A stretch of DNA of 64,000 nt, taken from the NCBI RefSeq assembly GCF_007954365.1, contig NZ_VOLO01000002.1:62001-126000 (forward strand), in the 5' to 3' direction. The stretch is from Frigoribacterium sp. ACAM 257 (lineage in GTDB: Bacteria; Actinomycetota; Actinomycetes; Actinomycetales; Microbacteriaceae). Within the stretch, counting starts at the first letter, position 1, and each line of letters begins with the position of its first letter. Below the pieces are notes generated by a model. It ran no database searches. It was not told where the DNA came from and saw nothing but the letters and a program-made list of their open reading frames with translations. Shown here piece by piece: positions 27,989-36,794 of the stretch. Position numbers and translations under genes: made by a program.

Positions 27989-28025
27989 GGCCCCCGTGCG
28001 CGCGGGCCCGCTCGCTGCGGGGGCC
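27989..28025 (-). terminator. Terminator hairpin after flotillin gene
   Basis: GGCCCCCG (27989-27996) pairs with CGGGGGCC (28018-28025), 17 bases past the flotillin stop and just upstream of the next promoter on the same strand. Confidence 0.5.
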
Positions 28026-28041
28026 TGCGTTCTCGCGTGCC

Positions 28042-29463
28042 CTACGGCTGGTCGACCGGCGTCGTCGTGCGCGGAGCCGCGGCCCCGGAGGCGCCCGACT
28101 GGGCGCCGAGGAAGCCGCCCAGCGCGCCGACGAGGTCGAGCCCGGTGGTCGCCTTCACGACGTCCTGCAGCTGGGTCATGTTGTTCGCGACGGACTTGGT
28201 CAGCTGGTTGGCGCCGTCGGTGGAGACCACCGTCAGGGCGTCGATGTTGCCCATCGGCGCGGCCATCTCCCGAGCGATCTCGGGCAGGCGAGAGATGACC
28301 TGCGACGCCAGGGCAGCCTGGCCGAACTTGCCCTGGGCCTCGGCCAGCGCGTCGACCGCCTCGGCCTCGGCGAGGCCCTTCGCGCGGATCGCGGCGGCCT
28401 CGGCGCGGCCGGCGGCCTCGACGGCGGCGGCCTCGTTCTCGGCGGCGGCACGGGCCGCGTCGGCGAGCTGGGTGCGTCGGAAGGCCTCCGCCTCGACGGC
28501 GGCGTTCGCGGCGTCGCGCTCGGCCTCGGCGTTCTGCACCGACGCGTACGCGGCGGCCTCGGCGGGCTGGCGCACGTCGATGTTCAGGCGCTCCTGGTTG
28601 ACCTTCGCCTGCTCGGCGACGGCGATGCTCTCCTGCTCGGCGACCAGCTTGTCCTGGGTGGCGCGGGCCAGCTCGCCGGCGGCCGAGGCCTCGGCGTTGG
28701 CGCGGTCGGTCTCGGCCTTGATCTGCGCCTGGCGCACGTCGAGCTGCAGCTGGCGCTCGGCCGTCTGCTGCGTGTTGCCGATGCGGGCCAGGGCCGCGAT
28801 GCGCTCCGCCTCCGCCTCGGCGACGTCGGCGTTCTGCTTGGCGACCGCCGCCTCCGCGCGCCCCCGGTCGGCGAGGTAGGTGCTGCCCGGCGTCTCGATC
28901 TCGCGGATGTTCATCGTCTCGATCTGCAGGCCGAGCTCGGCGAGCTCGCCCTTCGTCTCGTTCACCGCGTCCGCGGCGAGGCGGGAGAAGTTCTTGACGA
29001 GGTCGTCGACGGGCTGGCCGCCGATCAGGCCGCGGATCGATCCCTCGAGCGACTGCTGCACGATCACGGGCAGCTGCTGCTGCTGCAGCAGGTAGCGCTG
29101 GGCCGCACGGCGGACGCCGTCCTCGGTGCCGGTGACCTTGAAGTTCACGGTGGCCTTGACGGCGGTGCGGATGTAGTTGGCGTCGATCGCCTGCACCTCG
29201 ACCGGGGTCTGGTACTGCTCGAGCGAGAGCGTGAAGCCCTCCTGGAAGATCGGCCAGACGAACGTGCGACCGCCGATGATGACCTTCTGGGGGCTCGAGA
29301 TGCCGCCGCCCTCGGAGCGCTCGGCGCCGCGGCCGACGACGATCAGGGCCTCGTTCGGCGGGACGCGACGCACTCGGCTCGCGACGAACGACAGCAGGGC
29401 GAGCACGATGACGACGGCGACGACGACCGCGACGACGCTGGTGTTTCCGGTGATGAAGTCCAC
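28042..29463 (-). CDS. Flotillin-like SPFH-domain membrane protein
   Basis: This 473-residue protein has one N-terminal membrane helix (SVVAVVVAVVIVLALLSFVA), an SPFH/band-7 domain (residues about 30-200) and a long Ala/Glu-rich coiled coil (about 200-400; AEAEAERIAALARIGNTQQT) as in FloT. Flotillins scaffold membrane microdomains. A GGAAGGA before the GTG at 29463 sets the start. The NfeD-like gene lies 61 bp upstream, matching the NfeD-flotillin pairing of Bacillus YuaF-FloT (YuaG). Confidence 0.9.
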   Translation of the reverse strand: MDFITGNTSVVAVVVAVVIVLALLSFVASRVRRVPPNEALIVVGRGAERSEGGGISSPQKVIIGGRTFVWPIFQEGFTLSLEQYQTPVEVQAIDANYIRTAVKATVNFKVTGTEDGVRRAAQRYLLQQQQLPVIVQQSLEGSIRGLIGGQPVDDLVKNFSRLAADAVNETKGELAELGLQIETMNIREIETPGSTYLADRGRAEAAVAKQNADVAEAEAERIAALARIGNTQQTAERQLQLDVRQAQIKAETDRANAEASAAGELARATQDKLVAEQESIAVAEQAKVNQERLNIDVRQPAEAAAYASVQNAEAERDAANAAVEAEAFRRTQLADAARAAAENEAAAVEAAGRAEAAAIRAKGLAEAEAVDALAEAQGKFGQAALASQVISRLPEIAREMAAPMGNIDALTVVSTDGANQLTKSVANNMTQLQDVVKATTGLDLVGALGGFLGAQSGASGAAAPRTTTPVDQP

Positions 29464-29524
29464 AGGGCTTCCTTCCAAGGGGCGGGGTGGTGCGGGGCTG
29501 GTGCAGGGGCGGTGCTGGTGCTGG

Positions 29525-30016
29525 TCAGGGGAGCGTGGGCGCCTCGGGCTCGACGGGCTCGACCTGCACGCGGGGTCCTGCCTCGGCGACGACCCGCACG
29601 CGGACGCCGCGGGCGATGGGGGCCTCGCTGTAGGCGAGGCGCCGCTCGAGCTCGCGGACGTCGTCGAGGCGCACCTCGCCGCCGCCCGGCGTGGTCGCCT
29701 CGGTCGTGGTGCCGGTGAAGCCCACGGGAGACCAGTGGCCCCCGCTCTCGCGCCGGGTGACCCGTCGCACGAAGAGCTGCACGAGGACGAGCGCGGCGGC
29801 GGCGACCACGACGGCGAGCACGTAGGTCCACACCGTGTCGAGACCGGCCTGGGTGGTCACGACCCCGGCCAGCCCGAAGATCGAGAGGGCCGCGCCCAGC
29901 GCGACGCCCGAGACGAGGCCGTCGCCGACGTCGAACAGGTCGAGCAGGTCGCCGACGACGATGCTGGCGAGGAGGACGACGAGCCCGACCGCCCCCACGA
30001 CGATGAACGTGATCAT
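29525..30016 (-). CDS. NfeD-like membrane protein, flotillin partner
   Basis: This 163-residue protein has three or four hydrophobic segments in the first 85 residues, then a soluble beta-rich domain (SPVGFTGTTTEATTPGGGEV...GVRVRVVAEAGPRVQVEPV), the OB-like fold of short NfeD proteins. Such proteins pair with flotillins in membrane microdomains. GACAGT lies eight bases before the ATG (30025-30030, complement), a weak leaderless signal. The flotillin gene follows on the same strand. Confidence 0.8.
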   Translation of the reverse strand: MITFIVVGAVGLVVLLASIVVGDLLDLFDVGDGLVSGVALGAALSIFGLAGVVTTQAGLDTVWTYVLAVVVAAAALVLVQLFVRRVTRRESGGHWSPVGFTGTTTEATTPGGGEVRLDDVRELERRLAYSEAPIARGVRVRVVAEAGPRVQVEPVEPEAPTLP

Positions 30017-30115
30017 GCGTCGAGACTGTCAGGTCCCGGGCCGCCGTGCATCGCCTGCGCGACGGAGTGCGGGCGCGGGGCCGGGCCGGGCCGTGGGGGA
30101 GGGACGACCGACGCC

Positions 30116-31141
30116 CTAGCCGAAGAGGATGGCGGCCTCGTCGTAGCGGTGCTGCGGCACGGTCTTGAGGCTGTCCAGCGCCTCCTCGAACGAGACGTGC
30201 ACGATGTCCGTGCCGCGCAGCGCGACCATGCGCCCCCAGCGGCCCTCGACCACCGAGTCGCTGGCCGCCATGCCGAGGCGGGTCGCGAGCACGCGGTCGT
30301 AGGAGGTGGGGGTGCCGCCGCGCTGGATGTGGCCCAGGGTGGTCGCGCGCGTCTCGATGCCGGTGCGCTCCTCGATGATCGGGGCCAGCGCCTCCCCGAT
30401 GCCGCCGAGGCGGGGGCGGCCGAACGCGTCGAGGCCGCGCTCGGAGTGCGCGTCGCTCTCGTGGTCGGGCACGAACCCCTCGGCGACGACGACGAGCGGC
30501 GCACGCCCGCGGTCGTAGGCCGACTGCACCCACGCGACGATCTGGTCCATGCTCGTCGCCTGCTCGGGGATGAGGATGGCGTGCGCTCCGGCGGCCATGC
30601 CCGAGTGGAGGGCGATCCACCCGACGTGCCGGCCCATGACCTCGGCCACCATGCAGCGGCTGTGCGAGTCGCCGGTGGTGCGCAGGCGGTCCATGGCGTC
30701 GGTCGCGATCTGCACGGCCGTGTCGAAGCCGAAGGTGTAGTCGGTGGCGCCGAGGTCGTTGTCGACGGTCTTGGGCACTCCGACGATCTTCAGGCCGGCG
30801 TCGGTCAGGCGCTTGGCGGCGGCGAGCGTGCCCTCGCCTCCGATAGCCATGATGGCGTCGATGCCGAAGCGCTCGAGGTTCTCGGTGATGCGCTCGACCC
30901 CGCCCGCGCCCTCGAAGGGGTTGGTGCGGCTCGTGCCGAGGATCGTGCCGCCCTGCTTGGCGATGCCCTGGATCTCCTTGCGCGCGAGGGGCATCACGTC
31001 GCCTTCGACGACGCCCCGCCAGCCGTCCCGGAACCCGACGAACTCCTGGCCGTGGATCTGCGTGCCCTTGAGCACCGCCCCCCGGATGACCGCGTTCAGT
31101 CCGGGGCAGTCGCCGCCGCTGGTGAGGATCCCTATCCGCAT
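30116..31141 (-). CDS. pfkA: 6-phosphofructokinase (group III)
   Basis: This 341-residue glycolytic kinase has RIGILTSGGDCPGLNAVIRG at the start, GGEGTLAAAKRL and GVPKTVDNDL in the middle, and SRCMVAEVMGRHVGWIA later. The Gly in GGEG with Lys in PKTVDND is the combination of ATP-dependent group III enzymes (as in Streptomyces); PPi enzymes have Asp at the Gly position. The ATG at 31141 has GGAG seven bases upstream. It stands alone on its strand, divergent from a DUF4190 gene. Confidence 0.94.
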   Translation of the reverse strand: MRIGILTSGGDCPGLNAVIRGAVLKGTQIHGQEFVGFRDGWRGVVEGDVMPLARKEIQGIAKQGGTILGTSRTNPFEGAGGVERITENLERFGIDAIMAIGGEGTLAAAKRLTDAGLKIVGVPKTVDNDLGATDYTFGFDTAVQIATDAMDRLRTTGDSHSRCMVAEVMGRHVGWIALHSGMAAGAHAILIPEQATSMDQIVAWVQSAYDRGRAPLVVVAEGFVPDHESDAHSERGLDAFGRPRLGGIGEALAPIIEERTGIETRATTLGHIQRGGTPTSYDRVLATRLGMAASDSVVEGRWGRMVALRGTDIVHVSFEEALDSLKTVPQHRYDEAAILFG

Positions 31142-31227
31142 CGTGTCGCTCCGTCGCATGTCGGGCCCGGAGTCGGGCCGAGGTGCGTCCCATCATGGCC
31201 CACGGAGGCGGGGACTACCCTCGACGC

Positions 31228-31851
31228 ATGACCGATCAGCCCGCGCCGCGGCCCCCGTCGCCGTGGGCGCGGTTCGCGCGGCCGGTGCCGGGCGAGCAGC
31301 GCGGACGGGCCGTCGTGGGGCCGCCCCCGCCCCTGAACGAGGAGGCGCGGGCGAGCCGCGAGACCGCTGCGGCCTCCGGGGCGGCCTGGCCCCCGCCGTC
31401 GGCCCCGGCCTCGTCCGACGAGGCGACCCTCTGGGCTCCGCAGCCGTCCGGCGCGCCGACCCGCGCCTCCTGGTCTCCGCCTCCGCCGCACGCCCCGGGG
31501 GGGCAGGGCTCGTACTTCACGTCGTTCGACGACGACGACTTCTGGGCTGACCAGCCCCGTCGGGACGACGACCCGGGTCGCGGCCTCGCGATCGCCTCCG
31601 TCGTCTTCGGCGTCTTCGCCGCGCCCCTCGGGCTCGTGTTCGGGATCGTCTCGGCGAGGAGGTCACGACGGGCAGGCCGGACTCCGACCCTGGCCCTCGT
31701 GGGCATGGTCGTCTCGGGCGTGGTGATCGTCGCGAGCCTCGTCGGGGGCATCTCCGCGCTCGACTACGCGGCACGGCTCTCGTCGACCTGCGCCCAGCTC
31801 GGGCCGGGCGACTACGCCGACGCGGACGGGCGCACGGTCACCTGTCGGTGA
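31228..31851 (+). CDS. DUF4190-like membrane protein with disordered N-terminus
   Basis: This 207-residue protein has a Pro/Ala/Ser-rich N-terminal 110 residues, then two transmembrane helices (GLAIASVVFGVFAAPLGLVF and LALVGMVVSGVVIVASLVGG) around an RRSRRAGRTP loop, the DUF4190 arrangement. TACCCT (31216-31221) ends six bases before the ATG, so it is probably leaderless. Function unknown; such proteins are common in actinobacterial envelopes. A threefold 10-bp repeat follows the stop. Confidence 0.75.
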   Translation: MTDQPAPRPPSPWARFARPVPGEQRGRAVVGPPPPLNEEARASRETAAASGAAWPPPSAPASSDEATLWAPQPSGAPTRASWSPPPPHAPGGQGSYFTSFDDDDFWADQPRRDDDPGRGLAIASVVFGVFAAPLGLVFGIVSARRSRRAGRTPTLALVGMVVSGVVIVASLVGGISALDYAARLSSTCAQLGPGDYADADGRTVTCR

Positions 31852-31868
31852 CGATGCGCCCGTCGGGT

Positions 31869-31898
31869 GCAGCAGTCCGCAGCAGTCCGCAGCAGTCC
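31869..31898 (+). repeat. Three tandem GCAGCAGTCC units
   Basis: Three exact 10-bp copies lie in the 62-bp gap between convergent genes, followed by a degenerate fourth. Simple tandem expansion. Confidence 0.7.
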
Positions 31899-31913
31899 CC
31901 AGCGGGCCGCGGC

Positions 31914-32399
31914 CTAGAGCTGCACGGTGCCCGTGTCGGCGACGTTCCTCGGGTGGCCCCCGGTCAGCGCCGCCTTCGCGTACTTCAGCAGCGTGACGGC
32001 CTTCGGCTCGTTGCTGACCCAGTACTCGGCGGTGTCGACGTCGACCTCGATCAGGGCGACGGTCGGGTCGTCGCGCCCCTCGTCGAACCACGCCTCGGCA
32101 CCGGCCGTCCAGAACTCGTCGATCAGCGCGGGGTCCTTCGTCACCGACGCGTCGCCGGCGAGGGAGAGCCAGCCCTTGCCGGTCTCGACGGCGACGTTGA
32201 CCTGGGAGTGGGCCTTGATGTCGTCGACCTTGGGGGAGGGGTCGCGGGTGAAGAAGTACACCTTGCCGTCGAAGTCGCGGTCGACGATGGCGAGGGGCCG
32301 GCTCACGAGGCGTCCGTGGCCGCTGCGGGTGGTCAGGATGCCGATGCGCCCGGCGTCGAGCACCTCGGCGACGCGGGAGATGTCGTTGGTCTCAGTCAT
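31914..32399 (-). CDS. Pyridoxamine-5'-phosphate-oxidase-like flavin-binding protein (general stress protein 26 family)
   Basis: This 161-residue split-barrel protein has the family order [60 protein letters not shown] and [17 protein letters not shown]. Members bind FMN or F420 and serve in stress responses; PLP synthesis itself is unlikely. Its ATG overlaps the stop of the rhodanese gene (ATGA), so it is translated with it. Confidence 0.87.
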   Translation of the reverse strand: MTETNDISRVAEVLDAGRIGILTTRSGHGRLVSRPLAIVDRDFDGKVYFFTRDPSPKVDDIKAHSQVNVAVETGKGWLSLAGDASVTKDPALIDEFWTAGAEAWFDEGRDDPTVALIEVDVDTAEYWVSNEPKAVTLLKYAKAALTGGHPRNVADTGTVQL

Positions 32400-33316
32400 G
32401 CAGGTGACGGTACGCCGGAGGTGCGGAGAGGGGGCCGGTCGCCGGAGGCGCGGTGCGCGTCGCAGAGGACGACGTCGCGGTCCGCGCACGAGGCGCACAC
32501 GACCAGCTGCTCGCGGCACTGGAGGTCGGAGCAGTTCTGCATGCGGCTGGTCCCCTCGCCGCAGGTCGCGCAGCGCCCGACGACGGCGGCGTGGTCGCTG
32601 AACCTGACCGAGCCGCGACGGTCGAAGACGTAGAGCGAGCCCTCCCACAGGCCGTCGTCGCCGAAGCGCTCGCCGTAGCGGGCGACCCCGCCGTCGAGCT
32701 GGTGCACCCGTCCGAACCCCCGGGACACCATCAGCGAGCTGAGCACCTCGCAGCGCACGCCGCCCGTGCAGTAGGTGACGATCGTCCGTTCCTTGAGGTG
32801 GTCCCACCGCCCGCTGTCGAGCTCGGCGACGAACTCGCGGGTCGTCGACACGTCGGGCACCACCGCGTCGCGGCACCGGCCGATGCGCGCCTCGAACTCG
32901 TTGCGGCCGTCGAGGAACACGACGTCCTCGCGCGCCACGAGCTCGTGCAGCTCGTCGGGCGAGAGCCGGGCGCCCCCTCCGACGACGCCCGACTCGTCGA
33001 CCTCGAGCTCGTCGACCGCGCCGAAGGTCACGATCTCGTCGCGCACCTTGACCGAGAGCCGCGGGAAGTCGTCGGCCCCGCCGTCGCTCCACTTCACGTC
33101 GAGGTCGCTGAAGGCCCGGTAGTCCTTCGTCTTGCGCACCCAGCGCCGCAGCTGCTCGACGTCCCCGCCGAGGGTCCCGTTGACCCCGTGCGGCGAGAGC
33201 AGCACGCGACCCCTCAGCCCCAGCGACTCGGCGAGGTCGCGCTGCCAGAGGCGCAGAGCGTCGGGATCGGCCAACGGCGCGAACGCGTAGAACAGGACGA
33301 TCTTCGACACGGGCAC
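32396..33316 (-). CDS. trhO: Rhodanese-domain tRNA hydroxylase, TrhO/YceA-like
   Basis: This 306-residue protein has an N-terminal acylphosphatase-like domain ([20 protein letters not shown]), a rhodanese domain with catalytic Cys in [17 protein letters not shown], and a C-terminal Cys-rich segment ([23 protein letters not shown]) that probably binds metal. TrhO performs O2-dependent hydroxylation of U34 in tRNA. TACGCT (33323-33328, complement) ends six bases before the GTG at 33316, supporting that start; a GTG at 33310 is possible. It is coupled to the stress protein gene downstream. Confidence 0.9.
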   Translation of the reverse strand: MPVSKIVLFYAFAPLADPDALRLWQRDLAESLGLRGRVLLSPHGVNGTLGGDVEQLRRWVRKTKDYRAFSDLDVKWSDGGADDFPRLSVKVRDEIVTFGAVDELEVDESGVVGGGARLSPDELHELVAREDVVFLDGRNEFEARIGRCRDAVVPDVSTTREFVAELDSGRWDHLKERTIVTYCTGGVRCEVLSSLMVSRGFGRVHQLDGGVARYGERFGDDGLWEGSLYVFDRRGSVRFSDHAAVVGRCATCGEGTSRMQNCSDLQCREQLVVCASCADRDVVLCDAHRASGDRPPLRTSGVPSPA

Positions 33317-33346
33317 CGGACGAGCGTAGACGACGCCCTTCCCCGC

Positions 33347-33362
33347 AGTGCATCTATGCACT
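33347..33362. promoter_or_regulatory. Palindrome in the trhO/GntR divergent region
   Basis: AGTGCAT-CT-ATGCACT is a perfect 7+2+7 inverted repeat, 31 bp from trhO's start and 39 bp from the GntR GTG. It is a strong operator candidate for this GntR or another regulator. Confidence 0.5.
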
Positions 33363-33373
33363 AACGTCGACAT

Positions 33374-33384
33374 CTGGTACATCA
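33374..33384 (-). promoter_or_regulatory. TGATGTACCAG motif before GntR paralogue 2
   Basis: On the minus strand this reads TGATGTACCAG, matching TGATGTATCGG before paralogue 1 and TTGTGTACCTC before paralogue 4. It lies 17 bases before the GTG, upstream of the ribosome binding site GAGGAGG. Confidence 0.4.
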
Positions 33385-33400
33385 CACACGAGGAGGCGCT

Positions 33401-34117
33401 GTGCCCGTTCCGCACGACCGCCAGACCGTCATCGCTCGTCGCCTGCACAAGGACGACGTGCACGAGACGCTGCTCGCCGCGATCGTCGCCGGTGTCCTGC
33501 CCGAGGGCAGCCGTCTGCGCGACTCCGACCTCGAATCGTGGCTGGGCGTCTCGCGCACGCCGATCAGGGCGGCCCTGGTGCGGCTCGAGCACATCGGCCT
33601 CGTCGAGGCCGTGCCGCAGTGCTGGACGAGGGTCGCCGTCGCCCGCCCCGACGTGGTGCCTGCCCTCGTCGTCGCGCTCTGCGCGCTGTGGCGCGACCTC
33701 GTCGTCGAGGGGCAGGGCGCGCTCGCGCCCGAGGCGGCGGGCGGGGTGCGCAGGGCCCTCGCTCGGTGCGCGGCGCCCCTCGACGCGTACCGCGCCGACC
33801 CGGCCCCTGACGCTGACCGGTGTCGTGCCCTCGTCGACCAGGTCTTCGCGTGCGTCGCCCTCCTCCGGGGCGGCGACGTTCCCGACGTCGTGCGGGGCGC
33901 CCTCGACGGTCTCGAGTCGCGCCTGCGCCACCAGGCCGCCCTGCTCGGTCGTCACCTCGACGCCGACCTGGTGGGGGCCGTCCTCGACGAAGCAGACGCG
34001 GCGGTCGCGGCGGGCGACGCGCTGCGACTTCGCGGCGCCGTCGACGAGCTGGCCCGGCGTACGGCCAGCCGCTGCTCCGGCCCCACGCCGGCGAGCGACC
34101 CGTGGTGGCGATCGTGA
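33401..34117 (+). CDS. GntR-family regulator, paralogue 2
   Basis: This 238-residue protein has an N-terminal winged helix ([40 protein letters not shown]) and a C-terminal helical domain rich in Ala/Arg/Asp, with CWTRV where the paralogues have NRYTR. GAGGAGG seven bases before the GTG fixes the start. It overlaps the next GntR gene by four bases (GTGA): two regulators of one family in tandem and translationally coupled, which may form heteromers. Confidence 0.82.
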   Translation: MPVPHDRQTVIARRLHKDDVHETLLAAIVAGVLPEGSRLRDSDLESWLGVSRTPIRAALVRLEHIGLVEAVPQCWTRVAVARPDVVPALVVALCALWRDLVVEGQGALAPEAAGGVRRALARCAAPLDAYRADPAPDADRCRALVDQVFACVALLRGGDVPDVVRGALDGLESRLRHQAALLGRHLDADLVGAVLDEADAAVAAGDALRLRGAVDELARRTASRCSGPTPASDPWWRS

Positions 34118-34929
34118 CCGGGGCCGTGTTGGTCGACGAGACGGTGCTCGCCGACGAGGCCGTGCTCGCCGACGAGGCCGTGCCCGCCGACGTGGCCGTG
34201 CTCGCCCACGAGGCCGTGATGGTCGACCGGGCTGTGGTGGTCGACCGGGGGGTGGTGGTCGACGAGGCGGTGACCGGTGACCGGGGCCACCTCCGCCAGC
34301 GACGGCTGCTCAGCGACGACGTCTTCCGTGCGCTGCGCGACGCGGTGCTGGAGGGCGTCCTCGAGCCGGGCGAGCGTCTGCGCGACGACGAGCTGGTGCG
34401 GTGGCTCGGGGTCTCCCGGACGCCGATCCGCAATGCGCTCGACCGTCTTCGGAGCGCCGGACTGGTCGACCTCGCCGCGAACCGCTGGACTCGCGTGCGA
34501 GATCCGGACTGCTCGACGCTCGGCGGCAGTGCGTCGGTGGTGGCCGCGCTGCACCGCGCCGCGGCCGTCATCGCCTTCCCGCGGCTCGACGACCCGGCGG
34601 TGGACGTCGTCGCTGCCGGTCTGAGATCCGCGCGGCCCGTGGTGCGGCGCGGCGCAGCGGGCCCCGCGTCGATCGAGGTGCTGCGGTGCGTCGCCGTCGC
34701 CGTGGGCGGCGTGGCCGCGCTCGCGCCCGTCGGGGTGCTGGCCGCGTCGTTCGCCGAGGCGGAGCTGCGCCTCGCTCACGAACTGCGGTCGCGACGGTGC
34801 GTCGTCGATCTCTCCGCGTGGGACGACTTCGACGCCTCTGCCGGGCGCGCCCTCGCTGCTCGGGACGGCGGGGCGTGGGGTGACGCGGTCGGGCAGTTGC
34901 TGCATCGGGTCGCCGCGACGGGGCGGTGA
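34114..34929 (+). CDS. GntR-family regulator, paralogue 3, with repeat-encoded N-terminus
   Basis: From the overlapping GTG at 34114 this is 271 residues. Residues 5-52 are eight hexapeptides of the pattern V-[LMPV]-[AV]-[DH]-x-x encoded by an 18-bp minisatellite. The winged helix follows ([43 protein letters not shown]), then a helical effector domain. Each repeat begins with GTG, so translation could start at several points; the last, 34270, would give 219 residues, close to the paralogues. Third-base GC is high throughout. Confidence 0.78.
   Translation: MTGAVLVDETVLADEAVLADEAVPADVAVLAHEAVMVDRAVVVDRGVVVDEAVTGDRGHLRQRRLLSDDVFRALRDAVLEGVLEPGERLRDDELVRWLGVSRTPIRNALDRLRSAGLVDLAANRWTRVRDPDCSTLGGSASVVAALHRAAAVIAFPRLDDPAVDVVAAGLRSARPVVRRGAAGPASIEVLRCVAVAVGGVAALAPVGVLAASFAEAELRLAHELRSRRCVVDLSAWDDFDASAGRALAARDGGAWGDAVGQLLHRVAATGR
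34126..34269 (+). repeat. 18-bp coding minisatellite, eight units
   Basis: Eight head-to-tail 18-bp units, each starting with GTG and most containing GAC GAG or GAC CGG, encode [42 protein letters not shown] and VVVDEA. Units 2 and 3 are identical; the outer ones have diverged. Confidence 0.9.
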
Positions 34930-35043
34930 CGCCCGCCCGGTGGCGGTCTCGTGAGTGCCGGTCCCGGGTGTGCCGGTCGTGTGTGTGCCGGTCCCGCGGG
35001 CGTCGGTCTCGCGGCGCCGCGACCGTCGACCGGCAGGTGCCCG

Positions 35044-35739
35044 TCAGGACCGTGCGCGGGTCTCGATCCACAGGTCGGGAGTCCGTGACGCCGCGGACGG
35101 GACGACCTCGATGGCGTCACGCAGCGACGCTCGACGAAACAGGCGGACGAGTGCGTCGGCCGTTCGGGGCCAGTCACGGTCGTCGAGGGCCGTGCGCAGA
35201 TCGGCGAGCAGCCCGACGAGGGCCGGACGCGTCCAGTCGATCGAGAGGTGGCGGCAGAGGAACGCAGCCCGGATGTCGAGCGGCTCGGCAGCCCGGCGCA
35301 CGAGAGGGTTGCGGGCCAGTTCGAGGAACCCCGCGGTGGCCTGCACGAGGCCGAGGCAGGTGGGGCCCTCGTCGAGCACGGCCAGGGTTCGCTCGGCGAG
35401 GGCCTCTGCGCTCGCCGAGCCGCTCCGCGCGAGTGACCGGACGGCCTCGGCGTGCAGGACGCCGATCAGCTCGAGCGTGTCGAGCAGGTCGAGATCGTCG
35501 GCCGTCGCCACGCGGGTGTAGCGGTTCGCCTCGATCTTCACGAGGTCGTGTGACGAGAGACGGGCCAGGGCTTCTTTGACGGGTGTCTTCGACACTCCGA
35601 GCCAGGTGGCGAGGTCGTCCTCGAAGAGGCGCTCGCCGGGGGTCAGCGTGCCGTCGACGATGGCGTCGCGGATGGTCTCGAACGTGAGGTCGCGGAGCAG
35701 TCGACGAGGATGGCGGGCAGGAAAGACCGGCACGGGCAT
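35044..35739 (-). CDS. GntR-family regulator, paralogue 4
   Basis: This 231-residue protein is close to paralogue 1: RRLLRDLTFETIRDAIVDGT and WLGVSKTPVKEALARLSSHD, then IEANRYTRVA, and a helical C-terminal effector domain. GGAGGAG precedes the ATG at 35739. TATGAT (35768-35773, complement) is a consensus -10, followed by TTGTGTACCTC. It is divergent from the glycosylase gene at 35821. No obvious catabolic target adjoins it. Confidence 0.85.
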   Translation of the reverse strand: MPVPVFPARHPRRLLRDLTFETIRDAIVDGTLTPGERLFEDDLATWLGVSKTPVKEALARLSSHDLVKIEANRYTRVATADDLDLLDTLELIGVLHAEAVRSLARSGSASAEALAERTLAVLDEGPTCLGLVQATAGFLELARNPLVRRAAEPLDIRAAFLCRHLSIDWTRPALVGLLADLRTALDDRDWPRTADALVRLFRRASLRDAIEVVPSAASRTPDLWIETRARS

Positions 35740-35753
35740 GGCTCCTCCAATGT

Positions 35754-35773
35754 GAGGTACACAAAATATCATA
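35754..35773 (-). promoter_or_regulatory. Promoter and putative operator of GntR paralogue 4
   Basis: Minus strand: TATGAT (35773-35768), three bases, then TTGTGTACCTC (35764-35754). The layout is nearly the same as for paralogue 1. Confidence 0.5.
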
Positions 35774-35820
35774 CGAACACGCTCGCCAGGGATGACGATG
35801 GTCAGGGTTAAGATCTGCGG

Positions 35821-36768
35821 GTGATCCCCGAGGCGTCCGCCGACGCTGCCCTGCTCCGCCCGGTCGAGACCGTGTACCGGCCGGACGAGCCCGTCGACGT
35901 CCGCGCGACGCTGCGGACGCTCGCGCGCGGGGCCGGCGACCCGGCCTGGCGGGCCGAGGGCGACCGGATCTGGCTCGCCGTCCGCACGCCTGCCGGTGCC
36001 GGCACCCTCTGCCTCGTCGGCGGACGCTCCGGGGTGCAGGCCTCTGCCTGGGGGCCCGGGGCAGGGTGGCTGATCGAGGGCGTGCCCGAGTTGCTGGGCC
36101 ACGGCGACGACTGGAGCGAGCTCGACGTGTCGGGCAACACGTTCCTGCGTGACGCGCTGCACCGGTCGCGGGGACTGCGTCTCACCCGCACGCGCCAGGT
36201 GGTGCAGGTGCTCGTGCCCGCCGTGCTCGAGCAGAAAGTGACGAGCACGGAGGCGTGGCGGGCCTGGCGACAGCTCGTGCGGGCCCACGGCGACCCGGCA
36301 CCCGGACCGGCCCCCGCGGGGATGGTCGTTCCCCCCTCGGCCGAGACGTGGCGCCGCGTGCCGAGCTGGGAGTGGCACCGGGCGGGGGTCGGGCCGCAGC
36401 GGTCCGCGACCGTCATGCGCGTCTGTGCCGTCGCCTCCTCGTTGGAGCGCGTGGTGGGGCTGGGCCGGGGCGGGCCGGAGGCCGAGGCCCGGCTGCGCTC
36501 GGTCCCGGGGGTGGGCGTGTGGACGTCGGCCGAGACGACGCAGCGCGCACTGGGCGACGCCGACTCGCCGAGCGTCGGCGACTACCACCTGCCTGCCCTC
36601 GTGGGGTGGGCCCTCATCGGCCGGCCCGTCGACGACGACGGCATGCTGGAGCTGCTCGAGCCGTGGCGCGGACACCGCGAGCGGGTCGTCCGGCTCATCT
36701 CGGCGAGCGGGTTCGCGAAGCCGAGGTTCGGCCCTCGGATGACCATCCAGGACCACCGCCGGCACTGA
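35821..36768 (+). CDS. AlkA-like DNA-3-methyladenine glycosylase (HhH-GPD)
   Basis: This 315-residue base-excision repair enzyme has an N-terminal domain, then the alpha-helical core with VLEQKVTSTEAWRAWRQLV, the helix-hairpin-helix LRSVPGVGVWTSAETTQRAL and the catalytic Asp in VGDYHLPALVGWAL. These mark the HhH-GPD superfamily, AlkA branch, which removes alkylated purines. TAAGAT (35809-35814) ends six bases before the GTG, so it is probably leaderless. It converges with the MarR gene. Confidence 0.85.
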   Translation: MIPEASADAALLRPVETVYRPDEPVDVRATLRTLARGAGDPAWRAEGDRIWLAVRTPAGAGTLCLVGGRSGVQASAWGPGAGWLIEGVPELLGHGDDWSELDVSGNTFLRDALHRSRGLRLTRTRQVVQVLVPAVLEQKVTSTEAWRAWRQLVRAHGDPAPGPAPAGMVVPPSAETWRRVPSWEWHRAGVGPQRSATVMRVCAVASSLERVVGLGRGGPEAEARLRSVPGVGVWTSAETTQRALGDADSPSVGDYHLPALVGWALIGRPVDDDGMLELLEPWRGHRERVVRLISASGFAKPRFGPRMTIQDHRRH

Positions 36769-36794
36769 GCCGCGCCCGTGGCGCGAGGCCGAGC

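Noticed and set aside
34126-34269. CRISPR-like regular repeats
   Set aside because: Units abut with no spacers, stay in frame with a GntR protein, and there are no cas genes; this is a coding minisatellite.
34930-35043. GTGCCGGTCCCG words as a repeat element
   Set aside because: The copies are short, imperfect and typical of local high-GC drift; too weak to list as a feature.
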